From contig DJGX01000055.1 of assembly GCA_002432865.1 (NCBI GenBank), positions 1-21,590 on the forward strand: 21,590 nucleotides of DNA, given 5' to 3'. A model generated the notes under the pieces. The model did not search any database. It saw nothing but the letters and a program-made list of their open reading frames with translations, and had not been told where the DNA came from. Position 1 is the stretch's first letter, and each line of letters begins with the position of its first letter. The translations under genes and the position numbers were made by a program. Shown piece after piece: positions 1-8,619 of this stretch. This stretch comes from Cloacimonetes bacterium UBA5835 (lineage in GTDB: Bacteria; Cloacimonadota; Cloacimonadia; Cloacimonadales; Cloacimonadaceae).

Positions 1-35
1 TAAAAAAATATGGGAATGCCAAATCACAATTTCAA

Positions 36-63
36 TTGACAAAATATTGGTATAGTATATTTG
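36..63 (+). promoter_or_regulatory. candidate promoter of the V-ATPase operon
   Basis: TTGACA at 36-41 is followed by TATATTTG at 56-63, 31 bp before the first start codon. The downstream box matches the Bacteroidetes-type -7 consensus TAnnTTTG exactly; read as a sigma-70 promoter, the best -10 hexamers have short spacers (14 bp to TATATT, 16 bp to TATTTG). No other promoter-like sequence is obvious between the start of the window and atpE. Which reading is right depends on the host sigma factor. Confidence 0.5.
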
Positions 64-94
64 TTACGCAAAGTGACTTTACTGGAGATATATT

Positions 95-700
95 ATGAAT
101 GACCAGTTACAAGAACTACTCAAAAAAGTTTATGAAGAAGGCGTTGCCAAAGCCAATGCTGAAGCTGAGAAGATAATCAATTCTGCTAAAGAACAAGCTG
201 AAGACACTGTTTCCCAAGCCAAACAGAAAGCGGAAACAATTTTAAAAGAGGCAGAAAAAAAGGCAGCAGACCTTAAAAAGAACACAGAATCAGATTTGAA
301 TATGGCATATAATCACACTTTAACTGCTCTCAAACAGAAAATAACCGATCTTATTCTTTCCGAAGCTCTCAATACAAAACTAAATGCTGCATTCAATGAA
401 ACAGAATTTGTTAAGAAGCTCATTTTTGAAACACTTACTGCCTGGAAGGAAAATGCCTCCTCTGGAACGATTATGATCAGCGAGAAAATGAAACCTTTAT
501 TAGATGATTTTTATCTTAAATCTCTGAAAGATATCTTCGACGGTAAATTGAAGGTTGATTTCTCGCCTACTATGAAACAGGGCTTTATTATCGCTCCTGA
601 AGATGGAACTTATAAAATTAAATTCGAAAGCGATGATTTTGCCAACCTATTTAAGAGCTATTTACGCCCGCGCACGAAGGAAATCCTTTTTGGCAAATAA
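95..700 (+). CDS. atpE: V-type ATP synthase subunit E (peripheral stalk)
   Basis: This 201-residue protein is the peripheral-stalk subunit that ties the A/B catalytic head to membrane subunit I. Residues about 10-75 are a long helix rich in Ala, Glu and Lys, typical of the coiled-coil half of subunit E. The rest is a mixed alpha/beta head-binding domain, and the total length is normal for the family. The start is supported by GGAG at 84-87, seven bases before the ATG. It is the first gene of the operon and ends six bases before the next one. No separate G/H stalk partner is visible in the operon, so the partner of this helix is either encoded elsewhere or not recognised. Identification rests on the coiled-coil composition and on its position before clear atpA and atpB. 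Confidence 0.85.
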   Translation: MNDQLQELLKKVYEEGVAKANAEAEKIINSAKEQAEDTVSQAKQKAETILKEAEKKAADLKKNTESDLNMAYNHTLTALKQKITDLILSEALNTKLNAAFNETEFVKKLIFETLTAWKENASSGTIMISEKMKPLLDDFYLKSLKDIFDGKLKVDFSPTMKQGFIIAPEDGTYKIKFESDDFANLFKSYLRPRTKEILFGK

Positions 701-706
701 TAAGCT

Positions 707-1594
707 ATGAAACAAGAATATTACTATTTCGTCTCCGGATTACCCAATATCATAATTGACGATACAAAACTACCTTGGACTCCGGAAGAATTTTTAGCTG
801 AGGCAAAAAACCAGGTTAGCGAAAGTGATTATCGCCTCCTGGAAATTTTGCATCTGCCAATGGATATGGATAATCTTTTGCGGGTTCTGTATAAAAGCAA
901 TAAAGAACATAATAACGAAGGATTGTATGAGGATACCTTCTGGGAAGAATATCTCGTTTTCTTGCGAGCTGTTGTTGAAAATCCGGAATTGAAAACTCCC
1001 GTTGAATTTGCTGCCCTTCCTTCTTTCATTAAAGAGATTATTGTAAAAGTGCTAAATCAGGAAGAAATGCAGATCCTACCTCAAACTGAATTGGAACTTT
1101 TAAAACAATTTTATGCTTGGACTGCTGAGAGCCCGAATGATTTTATCAGAGACTGGTTTGCCTTTGATGCAAATTTGCGAAATATCTTAACGGCAATAAA
1201 TGGCCGCAAATTCAATCTACCTTATGCTCAATATCTGATTGGCGATAGTGAAACAGTGGAAAGACTAAGTAAAAGCCATGCTGCTGATTTTGGTTTAGGT
1301 AAAGATAATTATCTTTTCAATGCCCTAATTCGGATCTATGAGCAAAATAATATTCTGTATCGAGAAAGGGGATATGATATCGTCCGCTGGAAATGGATAG
1401 ACGATTATAACTTCTTCAATTACTTTAATATAGACCGAATTTTAGGTTACTATTGTCAATTGCGGATTTTGGCTCGCTGGATAAAATCCTCACCAGAACT
1501 GGGAAAAGAAGTTTTTAATAGCATTTTAAGCGATTTGAATAATAGCTTCAGCTTCCCCGCGGACTTTAATATAAGAAGCACTCAAAGAAAATAG
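707..1594 (+). CDS. DUF2764 family V-ATPase operon protein (probable subunit C-like)
   Basis: A 295-residue soluble protein with the N-terminal pattern KQEYYYFVSGLPNI, which I recognise from DUF2764 proteins that sit between atpE and atpA in Bacteroidetes and spirochaete V-ATPase operons. It has no signal peptide or membrane segment and is rich in aromatic and acidic residues, with a predicted mostly helical content. Subunit C normally joins the central stalk to the proteolipid ring, and no standard atpC is present here. Because this gene occupies the usual atpC place, I infer that it may play that role. There is no good Shine-Dalgarno sequence: the six-base gap after atpE is A-rich, so translation may be coupled or use an SD-independent start. 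The family assignment is fairly secure; the function is inference. Confidence 0.75.
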   Translation: MKQEYYYFVSGLPNIIIDDTKLPWTPEEFLAEAKNQVSESDYRLLEILHLPMDMDNLLRVLYKSNKEHNNEGLYEDTFWEEYLVFLRAVVENPELKTPVEFAALPSFIKEIIVKVLNQEEMQILPQTELELLKQFYAWTAESPNDFIRDWFAFDANLRNILTAINGRKFNLPYAQYLIGDSETVERLSKSHAADFGLGKDNYLFNALIRIYEQNNILYRERGYDIVRWKWIDDYNFFNYFNIDRILGYYCQLRILARWIKSSPELGKEVFNSILSDLNNSFSFPADFNIRSTQRK

Positions 1595-1607
1595 AAGGTA
1601 AATAAAT

Positions 1608-3362
1608 ATGACTACAGGTATCGTTAAAGGAATTATCTCTAACCTGGTGCAAGTAGAGGTCTCTGGACCTGTTTCCCAAAATGAGATATGCTACATTATT
1701 CAGGGTGGAGTAAAATTGATGGCGGAAGTTATCAAAGTGGTTGGTAATGTAGCTAATACACAGGTCTTTGAAAGCACCCGCGGTTTAAAACCAGGTGATC
1801 AAGTAGAATTTACTAATCATATGCTGGAAGTAAAATTAGGCCCTGGAATGCTTTCCAAAAACTTTGATGGCCTTCAAGGTGATTTAAATAAAAGGGAAGG
1901 AGTTTACCTTACTCGGGGTGAATATACTGATCCCTTGGATGAAGATTCCCTCTGGAAATTTACCCCTATTGCCAAAGCAGGCGATAAAGTAAGTGCTGGT
2001 GATTGGCTTGGCTCTGTTCCCGAAAACTGGGTTAACCATAAAATTATGGTTCCTTTTGTGATGGAGGATGAATACACAGTTAAAAGCGTTGTGCCTGAAG
2101 GTGAATATAAAATTACTGATACAATTGCTGTTTTAACAGATAATGATGGCAAAGATATACCTGTTAATATGATTCAAAAATGGCCTGTGAAAATCCCTAT
2201 CACAGCTTATAAAGAAAAACCTCGCCCCTTTAAACTTCTGGAAACAGGAGTGCGAACAATGGACACTCTAAATCCTATGGTGGAAGGAGGAACAGGTTTT
2301 ATTCCAGGTCCTTTTGGCGCAGGAAAAACTGTTTTGCAGCATTCCATATCTAAAAATGCGGAAGCGGATATGATTATTATGGCTGCCTGTGGTGAAAGAG
2401 CAAATGAAGTAGTGGAACTTTTTGTAGAATTCCCTGAACTGGATGATCCCAGAACTGGAAGAAAACTTATGGAACGAACTATTATTGTTTGTAACACTTC
2501 CAATATGCCTGTGGCTGCTCGTGAAGCATCTGTATATACTGCTATGACGATTGCCGAATATTATAGAAATATGGGGCTAAAAGTTTTACTTTTGGCGGAT
2601 TCCACTTCACGCTGGGCTCAGGCACTGCGCGAAATGAGTAATAGAATGGAAGAACTTCCTGGTCCGGATGCTTTCCCTATGGACCTTCCAGCCATTATTT
2701 CCAATTTCTATGCTCGGGCAGGTTTTGTTTATCTAAATAATGGAGCAACTGGTTCTATAACTTTTATTGGAACTGTCTCGCCTGCAGGTGGAAACTTGAA
2801 AGAACCTGTTACTGAATCTACGAAGAAGGCGGCACGCTGTTTTTATGCTCTATCTCAAGCCAGGGCAGATAGTAAACGCTATCCTGCAGTTGATCCGATT
2901 GATTCTTACAGTAAATATTTGGAATATCCGGAAGTGATTGAATACCTCAATACTAATGTAAATCCGCATTGGGTTGTAGATGTAAATCATACTAAAGATA
3001 TTATTCTGCGCGGAAAAGAAGCACAGGAACAAATTAATATTTTAGGAGATGATGGAGTTCCGCTTGGTTATCATGATAAATATTGGAAAAGTGAACTAAT
3101 TGATAGAGTTATTTTACAACAGGATGGCTTCGATAAAGTAGATCAATCCACTCCAATGAATAGACAGCAATATATGCTGGAACTGATTTTGGAGATATGT
3201 AATACGAATTTTGTGTTTGAGAGTTTTGAAGAAGTTATGCCTTATTTTACCAGATTAATTAATATCTGCAAACAGATGAACTACACAGAGTTCCAAACTG
3301 CAGAATTTAATAATTATGAAGCTGAACTTCGTAAAATTGTTGAGGAAAGGAGAGCGAAATAA
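1608..3362 (+). CDS. atpA: V-type ATP synthase catalytic subunit A
   Basis: The 584-residue catalytic subunit that binds and hydrolyses (or makes) ATP at the A/B interface of the cytoplasmic head. It carries the P-loop GPFGAGKT at 234-241, the GER motif with the catalytic glutamate E263, and a Walker B region LLLADSTSRWAQALREM ending in D331. The A-subunit signature LGPGMLSKNFDGLQ lies near residues 77-90, followed by the extra A-subunit domain that separates it from F-type beta. AGAAGG overlaps the stop codon of the upstream gene and can serve as ribosome binding site. The stop codon TAA overlaps the atpB start by one base (TAATG). Length and motifs are those of a normal, complete subunit; no defect is seen. 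Confidence 0.97.
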   Translation: MTTGIVKGIISNLVQVEVSGPVSQNEICYIIQGGVKLMAEVIKVVGNVANTQVFESTRGLKPGDQVEFTNHMLEVKLGPGMLSKNFDGLQGDLNKREGVYLTRGEYTDPLDEDSLWKFTPIAKAGDKVSAGDWLGSVPENWVNHKIMVPFVMEDEYTVKSVVPEGEYKITDTIAVLTDNDGKDIPVNMIQKWPVKIPITAYKEKPRPFKLLETGVRTMDTLNPMVEGGTGFIPGPFGAGKTVLQHSISKNAEADMIIMAACGERANEVVELFVEFPELDDPRTGRKLMERTIIVCNTSNMPVAAREASVYTAMTIAEYYRNMGLKVLLLADSTSRWAQALREMSNRMEELPGPDAFPMDLPAIISNFYARAGFVYLNNGATGSITFIGTVSPAGGNLKEPVTESTKKAARCFYALSQARADSKRYPAVDPIDSYSKYLEYPEVIEYLNTNVNPHWVVDVNHTKDIILRGKEAQEQINILGDDGVPLGYHDKYWKSELIDRVILQQDGFDKVDQSTPMNRQQYMLELILEICNTNFVFESFEEVMPYFTRLINICKQMNYTEFQTAEFNNYEAELRKIVEERRAK

Positions 3363-4684
3363 TGGAAACCCAGGCCTTTCAAAAAATCTATACGAAATTA
3401 ACCCAAATAACTAAAGCTACCTGCTCCGTTCAAGCAACCGGAGTCGGGAATGAAGAATTGGCTACAGTTGCTGGACGTTTAGCGCAAGTTGTGAAAATAG
3501 TTGGTGATAATGTAACCTTACAGATTTTTGCAGGAACTGAAGGTATTGGAACCGATGCGGAAGTTGTCTTTTTCGGAAAAGCTCCTACCTTGAAAGTAAG
3601 TGATGAATTAGGTGGTAGGTTTTTTAATGCATACGGTGAACCGATTGATGGTGGACCAGAAATTGAAGGAAAAGAAGTTGAAATTGGAGGTCCTTCAGTT
3701 AATCCTGTACGCCGCAAACAACCCTCAGAATTAATTGCTACAGGTATTGCCGGAATTGATCTAAATAATACTTTGGTTACAGGACAAAAAATACCTTTCT
3801 TTGCAGACCCCGATCAACCCTATAATGAAGTAATGGCTATGGTTGCTTTACGGGCTCAAAGTGATAAGATTATTTTAGGAGGAATGGGGCTTTCCAATGA
3901 TGACTACCTACTCTATAAGAACACCTTTGAAAATGCCGGAGTAATCGATAGAATTGTCTCCTTTGTGAATACTACAGAAAATCCTACTGTGGAAAGATTG
4001 CTGGTTCCTGATATGGCACTTACAGCAGCCGAATATTTCGCTTTGGAAAAACACGAAAAGGTACTGGTTCTTTTAACTGATATGACTCTATATTGCGATG
4101 CTTTAAGTATCGTTTCTAATCGTATGGACCAAATACCTTCCAAGGATAGTATGCCCGGTTCTTTGTATAGTGATTTGGCAAAACTCTATGAGAAAGCAGT
4201 TCAATTTCCCGATGGTGGCTCAATAACCATTATTGCTGTTACTACTCTTTCAGGGGGAGATATTACTCATGCCATTCCGGATAATACAGGTTATATAACA
4301 GAAGGGCAGCTTTTTCTGAAACGTGATACAGATATCGGGAAAGTTATTGTAGATCCCTTCCGTTCACTTTCTCGATTGAAACAATTAGTTATCGGCAAAA
4401 AAACCAGAGAGGATCATCCTCAAGTAATGAATACTGCTGTGCGTCTTTATGCCGATGCTGCTAATGCTAAAACCAAGCTGGAAAATGGATTTGACTTGTC
4501 CGATTATGATATCCGAGTTCTTGATTTTGCTAAAGAGTATTCGGAACAAATTCTTGCTATTGATGTTAATATTAGCACAGATGAAATGTTAGATAGAACC
4601 TGGGCTCTTTTCCAGAAGTATTTCAACCGTGCTGAAATAGGTATCAAAGACGAATTTATGAGTTTATATTGGAAGAAGGAATGA
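3362..4684 (+). CDS. atpB: V-type ATP synthase non-catalytic subunit B
   Basis: The 440-residue regulatory partner of subunit A, alternating with it in the A3B3 head. The typical B-subunit segment IDLNNTLVTGQKIPFF (around residues 130-146) is followed by DPDQPYNE where a catalytic subunit would have a GKT P-loop. The P-loop is therefore degenerate, as expected for a B subunit. Downstream, the segment GGSITIIAVTTLSGGDITH and the C-terminal helical part are also standard. GGAG in the end of atpA precedes the start, which overlaps the atpA stop by one base. Its own TGA stop overlaps the preferred atpD start as ATGA. The gene is intact and of usual length. Confidence 0.96.
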   Translation: METQAFQKIYTKLTQITKATCSVQATGVGNEELATVAGRLAQVVKIVGDNVTLQIFAGTEGIGTDAEVVFFGKAPTLKVSDELGGRFFNAYGEPIDGGPEIEGKEVEIGGPSVNPVRRKQPSELIATGIAGIDLNNTLVTGQKIPFFADPDQPYNEVMAMVALRAQSDKIILGGMGLSNDDYLLYKNTFENAGVIDRIVSFVNTTENPTVERLLVPDMALTAAEYFALEKHEKVLVLLTDMTLYCDALSIVSNRMDQIPSKDSMPGSLYSDLAKLYEKAVQFPDGGSITIIAVTTLSGGDITHAIPDNTGYITEGQLFLKRDTDIGKVIVDPFRSLSRLKQLVIGKKTREDHPQVMNTAVRLYADAANAKTKLENGFDLSDYDIRVLDFAKEYSEQILAIDVNISTDEMLDRTWALFQKYFNRAEIGIKDEFMSLYWKKE

Positions 4685-5280
4685 ATCTGAAGTTTCAGTA
4701 TAATAAAATATCCCAATTGCAGTTAATTAAACAACTGGCAGTTAGGCAAAGAGCATTACCAACTCTTAAGAACAAGGAAAGTGCATTACGGTTGGAAGTT
4801 AAAAAAGCACGGGATAATGCATTGGCTTTAGATCAAAAAGTGAAAGAACGCACTGCGGAACTCGATGCTTTTATGAAACTATTTGTGGAATTTGATCCAG
4901 ACATAGTGAAGATAAAAAATGTGGAAATCAAAACCCGCAAAATTGCTGGCGTAAAAACTCCTCTATTGGAGAACATAGAATTTGAGATTGCGGATTATAA
5001 CCTTTTTAAAGCACCTTCCTGGTTTCCTGAAGGAATTTCCTTACTAAAAGAAATCTGCCAGCTGCAAATTGAAAGGGACTTTTTTATCCGCAAAATGCAT
5101 ATTTTGGAGCAGGTGCGTAAAAAGACCACTCAAAAAGTGAATCTTTATGAAAAAGTGCAAATTCCTGCCTTCGAAGATGCTATTCTAAAGATAAAACGCT
5201 ATTTGGAAGATGAAGAGAATCTATCCAAGGCGTCTCAAAAAATACTAAAATCCCGCTTCGAATCGGAGACTCGAAAATGA
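4681..5280 (+). CDS. atpD: V-type ATP synthase subunit D (central stalk)
   Basis: A 199-residue central-stalk subunit, functional counterpart of F-type gamma, that rotates inside the A/B head and links it to the proteolipid ring. The N-terminal helix contains the typical pattern of small and basic residues (KISQLQLIKQLAVRQRALP), and a second long helix runs near the C-terminus from about residue 120. I chose the ATG at 4681, which gives the classic ATGA overlap with the atpB stop and has GGAAG at 4671-4675 upstream. An in-frame TTG at 4669 would add four residues and is less likely. The gene ends in an ATGA overlap with atpI. Subunit F, the usual partner of D, is not encoded next to it. Confidence 0.9.
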   Translation: MNLKFQYNKISQLQLIKQLAVRQRALPTLKNKESALRLEVKKARDNALALDQKVKERTAELDAFMKLFVEFDPDIVKIKNVEIKTRKIAGVKTPLLENIEFEIADYNLFKAPSWFPEGISLLKEICQLQIERDFFIRKMHILEQVRKKTTQKVNLYEKVQIPAFEDAILKIKRYLEDEENLSKASQKILKSRFESETRK

Positions 5281-7061
5281 TTGAAAAGATGCGCAAATAC
5301 ACCTTTGTTTTGTATCATCAGGAATACGAAAGCTTTCTGGTTGAACTGCAAAAATTGGGTTTGGTGCATATTATTCGCAGTCGTGATGACAAAACAGAAT
5401 CCCAAACCAAAAATCTTGAATTGATGCAGGAATATGGTGAATGTATAAAATTCTTAACCAAGCTGAAATCTATTGCCCCTAAACAGACAAATCCTCTACC
5501 TACAAAAGCATTACTGAATAGGATTAATGAAGCCAGAGAAGAAAAAGAAAAACTGCAACACTCTATCGATATGGTAAAAAAGCAAATCCGGGATTTAACC
5601 CCTTGGGGTCATTTCGATTACAATCTGGTTCACAAATTAAAAGAAGCAGGTTTGACGATCCGTTTTCATACCTGTTTAAAGAATCACTTCAAACCGGAAT
5701 GGCAGGAAAATTATCCTGTAAAGATTATCAACGAAGTGGGTGGGATTGTTTATTTTATAGTGATTACTGATGATGGCGATCCGTGTTTGGAAGCAGATAC
5801 TTTTTCTTTCCATAAACATACCTTGCAAGAGCTTGAAGATCATCTATCAGAACTACAAAATAAACAGAGAGATATAGATGAATATTTATATTCCATAGCG
5901 CCTACAGCTATTGAAATGTTCAATGAAGAATTAAAACGCTTAAGCAATGAATATGAATTTGAAGATGCTATGCAACAAGGTGAATTTGAAGCAGAAAATA
6001 CGATCCGGCTTATAAGCGGTTGGATACCTGTAAGTTTAGAACAGGGTTTAAAGGACTTTCTGGAAAAGAACAATGTAATATATTTTGCTGAAGAAGCCAA
6101 AGCAGAGGAAAATCCTCCGATCAAACTAAAGAATAACTGGTTTGCCCGGCTTTTTGAACCTATCAGTAAAATGTATATGCTGCCCTATTATAATGAGTTT
6201 GATTTAACTCCTTTCTTTGCTCCCTTTTTTGCGCTTTTCTTTGGCTTTTGCAATGCGGATATTGGCTATGGGATAGTAATTATTATTTTGGCTGTAATCT
6301 TAAAACTAAAGTTGAAAAACAAAGGTATGAAGGACATTATGTCCTTGCTAATTATCTTTGGCGCTTCTTCCATAATAATGGGATGGGTGATGGGAAGTGC
6401 TTTGGCTTATGATCTAAAAACGATTCCTGCTTTAGCAGATAAAATCCTGATAAAAGATAATAATCAAATCTTCAATTATGCTCTGCTTTTAGGAGCTATA
6501 CAAATTCTTTTCGGAATTGCCATCTCAGCTGTAAAAACAATACGGAACAACGGAATCAAATTTGGTCTCTCTACTATTGGTACCTTCTTGTTATTATTGG
6601 GTTTAACTGTTCTTGGGTCTTCACTTTTAGGAACCGATATCAGTAAAGTTCAACCTTACCTGAAATATCCTATTTATATAGGATTGGCAATGATTCTACT
6701 GTTCAACAGTCCCGGTAAAAACATTATTCTCAATATTCTCAACGGATTATGGTTGCTCTATCAAATTATAACCGGTTATTTTGGAGATATTCTTTCTTAC
6801 ATCCGACTTTTTGCTTTATGCGTTTCCAGTGCTATCTTGGGCTTTGTGATGAATTCCATTGGCAGTCAGATGGCTGGAATACCTGTAGTTGGCCCAATCA
6901 TTTTTATTCTGTTTATGCTCTTTGGGCATACTTTAAATATTGGCTTGGGAGGTCTTAGCGGTTTTGTTCATCCTTTACGACTTACTTTCGTGGAGTTCTA
7001 CAAAAATGCTGCTTTTGCTGGTCCTGGGCAAGAATATAAACCATTTGGAAAAAAGGAATAA
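5277..7061 (+). CDS. atpI: V-type ATP synthase subunit I (membrane stator, a-subunit)
   Basis: A 594-residue membrane subunit that forms the ion half-channels next to the proteolipid ring. The first ~290 residues are soluble and helical, with long charged helices that contact the peripheral stalk. From about residue 305 come seven or so hydrophobic segments, beginning near the conserved-looking EFDLTPFFAPFFALFFGFC and including GDILSYIRLFALCVSSAIL. The stretch GDILSYIRLFAL carries the essential arginine of the family. The C-terminal LGGLSGFVHPLRLTFVEFY is also typical. The start overlaps the atpD stop as ATGA, and the length is at the short end of the usual range. The gene is complete. Confidence 0.95.
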   Translation: MIEKMRKYTFVLYHQEYESFLVELQKLGLVHIIRSRDDKTESQTKNLELMQEYGECIKFLTKLKSIAPKQTNPLPTKALLNRINEAREEKEKLQHSIDMVKKQIRDLTPWGHFDYNLVHKLKEAGLTIRFHTCLKNHFKPEWQENYPVKIINEVGGIVYFIVITDDGDPCLEADTFSFHKHTLQELEDHLSELQNKQRDIDEYLYSIAPTAIEMFNEELKRLSNEYEFEDAMQQGEFEAENTIRLISGWIPVSLEQGLKDFLEKNNVIYFAEEAKAEENPPIKLKNNWFARLFEPISKMYMLPYYNEFDLTPFFAPFFALFFGFCNADIGYGIVIIILAVILKLKLKNKGMKDIMSLLIIFGASSIIMGWVMGSALAYDLKTIPALADKILIKDNNQIFNYALLLGAIQILFGIAISAVKTIRNNGIKFGLSTIGTFLLLLGLTVLGSSLLGTDISKVQPYLKYPIYIGLAMILLFNSPGKNIILNILNGLWLLYQIITGYFGDILSYIRLFALCVSSAILGFVMNSIGSQMAGIPVVGPIIFILFMLFGHTLNIGLGGLSGFVHPLRLTFVEFYKNAAFAGPGQEYKPFGKKE

Positions 7062-7075
7062 CATAGGAGGTTATT

Positions 7076-7591
7076 ATGCCTGATTCCTTACAAACAGTAG
7101 CTCAACCAATTGTTGCCACTATGGCGAGCCAGAATTTAGCATATTTTTTGGCTTGGATCGGACTTTTTCTTATGGTAGCTCTTTCCGGAGTCGGAAGTGC
7201 CTGGGGAACTGTTATCGGTGGTCGTGCAACAGTTGGCGCAATGAAAAAAAGGGATGATGTTTTTCCCAGCTGTATGATCCTTTCCGCTTTACCTGGAACC
7301 CAGGGTCTATATGGTTTTGGTTCTTTCTTCATCCTAAAAGCTTATATTACCCCTCAAATTAATATGCTTCAGGCTTGTGCCATTTTAGGAGCAGGTTTGA
7401 TGTCAGGAACCGTGGAACTTATTTCTGCTTATCATCAAGCTAAAATAGTAGCAACGGGTATTGAGAGTATTGGTTCAGGACACGATGTTTTTGCTAAAAC
7501 CCTTATTTTGGGTGTGTTTCCTGAGCTTTATGCTATTATTGCTTTTGCTGCTAGTTTCCTGATCGGTGGAATAATTCCAACTTTAGCTTAA
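7076..7591 (+). CDS. atpK: V-type ATP synthase subunit K (duplicated proteolipid, predicted Na+-type)
   Basis: A 171-residue rotor-ring proteolipid with four hydrophobic helices arranged as two related hairpins. The ion-carrying glutamate is E150 in FPELYAIIAF of the second hairpin. The equivalent site of the first hairpin has Q76 in LPGTQGLYGF, so there is one carboxylate per four helices, as in duplicated V-type rings. L72, T75, Q76, Q121 and E150 line up with the Na+ ligands L61, T64, Q65, Q110 and E139 that I recall for Enterococcus hirae NtpK, all with the same offset of 11. This suggests sodium coupling. A strong AGGAGG at 7065-7070, five bases before the ATG, is the best ribosome binding site of the operon and fits the high ring copy number. 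Confidence 0.95.
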   Translation: MPDSLQTVAQPIVATMASQNLAYFLAWIGLFLMVALSGVGSAWGTVIGGRATVGAMKKRDDVFPSCMILSALPGTQGLYGFGSFFILKAYITPQINMLQACAILGAGLMSGTVELISAYHQAKIVATGIESIGSGHDVFAKTLILGVFPELYAIIAFAASFLIGGIIPTLA

Positions 7592-7610
7592 CCAAAATTA
7601 TCGGTCAGAA

Positions 7611-7645
7611 AAAGAAGGTGAGGTATTTTAGACCTCACCTTCTTT
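7611..7645. terminator. bidirectional intrinsic terminator
   Basis: A perfect 14-bp stem (7611-7624 paired with 7632-7645, core AGAAGGTGAGGT) with a 7-base loop lies between the convergent atpK and coiled-coil genes. The stem ends in A-rich sequence on the left and T-rich sequence on the right, so transcripts from either side would carry a hairpin followed by U-rich sequence. It sits 20 bases after the atpK stop and 16 bases from the stop of the minus-strand gene. Confidence 0.9.
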
Positions 7646-7661
7646 GTATATGCGTATAATT

Positions 7662-8534
7662 TTACAAAAGCTCAATTACCACGAATTTTTGCTTGCGAAA
7701 ATTGCTCGGATCAAGGATTGTTAGCACATTCAGATTATCTTCTTTTTCTACTTTATAGGAAGCAGCGGGATGATTAGTCAACAGAGAATATCCCTTCTTT
7801 GTAACAGGGAATCTAATTTGCTGGCTCTCTAACAGATTCATAGAAGTGAATTGGTCAACAGAGATATTTTGTTTTATAACTGAAACTCTTCCAATTCCCA
7901 AAAGACCACCTTTTCTATCCATAATCCCTTTTTCTATTAGTTCTTTGCGAGTTCCATAAACATAATAGATAGTATTGGCTTCGATACTTTGCTGGTTTAG
8001 TTGTTGTTCCTTTTCCGAGATCGTCATTTCCCTTTTCTGGATTTCCTCGGCACTGGTTCTTCTTTCTGATTCCAGGGTCTCGCTCAAAATTCCCAAACGT
8101 TGTTGCAGCTCATCCATAATTTGTTCTTTTTCGCTAATGCTAACCTTTAGTTTATTCACAATTTCTTGAACACCTTTCAGCTGGCTTTTGGAAGTGGCAA
8201 GTTGTTTTTCAAGGGAGGCAATTTTCTTTTTATCAGCTTCAATTTGGTCACGCATATTGGCAATTGAAGAGATTATCTGGGTTCTTCTCTCTTCAGGTGA
8301 AGTTCCAGGAATTTCTTTCTGGGTAAAAAGCTGCCCTGAAAGGTCTTTATCCAGTGCTTCTAAACTTGATTGAATTTCACCTATTGTGCTCGTAGAGGAT
8401 TCGTAGAGTTTTTTTAGCTCTTCGTTAGTCTGATTTAGTTCTTTTGTTTTGTCGTTAGAATTTATCCACAAAACAGCAAAGACAATAGTCAGAATTGCCA
8501 GAATTGCTATCATTATAGCGGTTGAAGCTTTCAT
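7662..8534 (-). CDS. membrane-anchored coiled-coil protein of unknown function
   Basis: A 290-residue protein with one hydrophobic segment at about residues 5-24 (TAIMIAILAILTIVFAVLW), a long charged coiled-coil from about 28 to 180, and a compact C-terminal domain of about 105 residues starting near TIYYVYGTRKELIEKGI. The C-terminal part contains GGLLGIGR, a pattern I associate with uncharacterised Bacteroidetes-type envelope proteins, though I cannot name the family. The topology suggests a cytoplasmic-membrane anchor with the coiled coil and end domain in the periplasm. I chose the ATG at 8534 because AAAGGAG lies six bases upstream; an ATG at 8597 would add 21 residues without a ribosome binding site and with a poor hydrophobic start. 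No lipobox cysteine is seen. Function unknown. Confidence 0.75.
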   Translation of the reverse strand: MKASTAIMIAILAILTIVFAVLWINSNDKTKELNQTNEELKKLYESSTSTIGEIQSSLEALDKDLSGQLFTQKEIPGTSPEERRTQIISSIANMRDQIEADKKKIASLEKQLATSKSQLKGVQEIVNKLKVSISEKEQIMDELQQRLGILSETLESERRTSAEEIQKREMTISEKEQQLNQQSIEANTIYYVYGTRKELIEKGIMDRKGGLLGIGRVSVIKQNISVDQFTSMNLLESQQIRFPVTKKGYSLLTNHPAASYKVEKEDNLNVLTILDPSNFRKQKFVVIELL

Positions 8535-8619
8535 GCTTGACTCCTTTGTCGTATTATTTATATTGGCATTAAAAATTATAGCTTGTTTTTCTGTCAAGAT
8601 AAAAGGATTATATCACAAA

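Noticed and set aside
4669..4680. TTG start of atpD
   Set aside because: ATG at 4681 gives an ATGA overlap with atpB and matches the family N-terminus.
8535..8597. Upstream start (8597) for the coiled-coil protein
   Set aside because: The start at 8534 has a strong AAAGGAG at correct spacing and puts the hydrophobic segment right at the N-terminus.
8449..8619. 57-residue N-terminal extension of the NFACT protein, hydrophobic, as a membrane anchor
   Set aside because: It overlaps the N-terminal coding region and ribosome binding site of the divergent coiled-coil gene, and it is its antisense shadow; the family N-terminus starts at the GTG.
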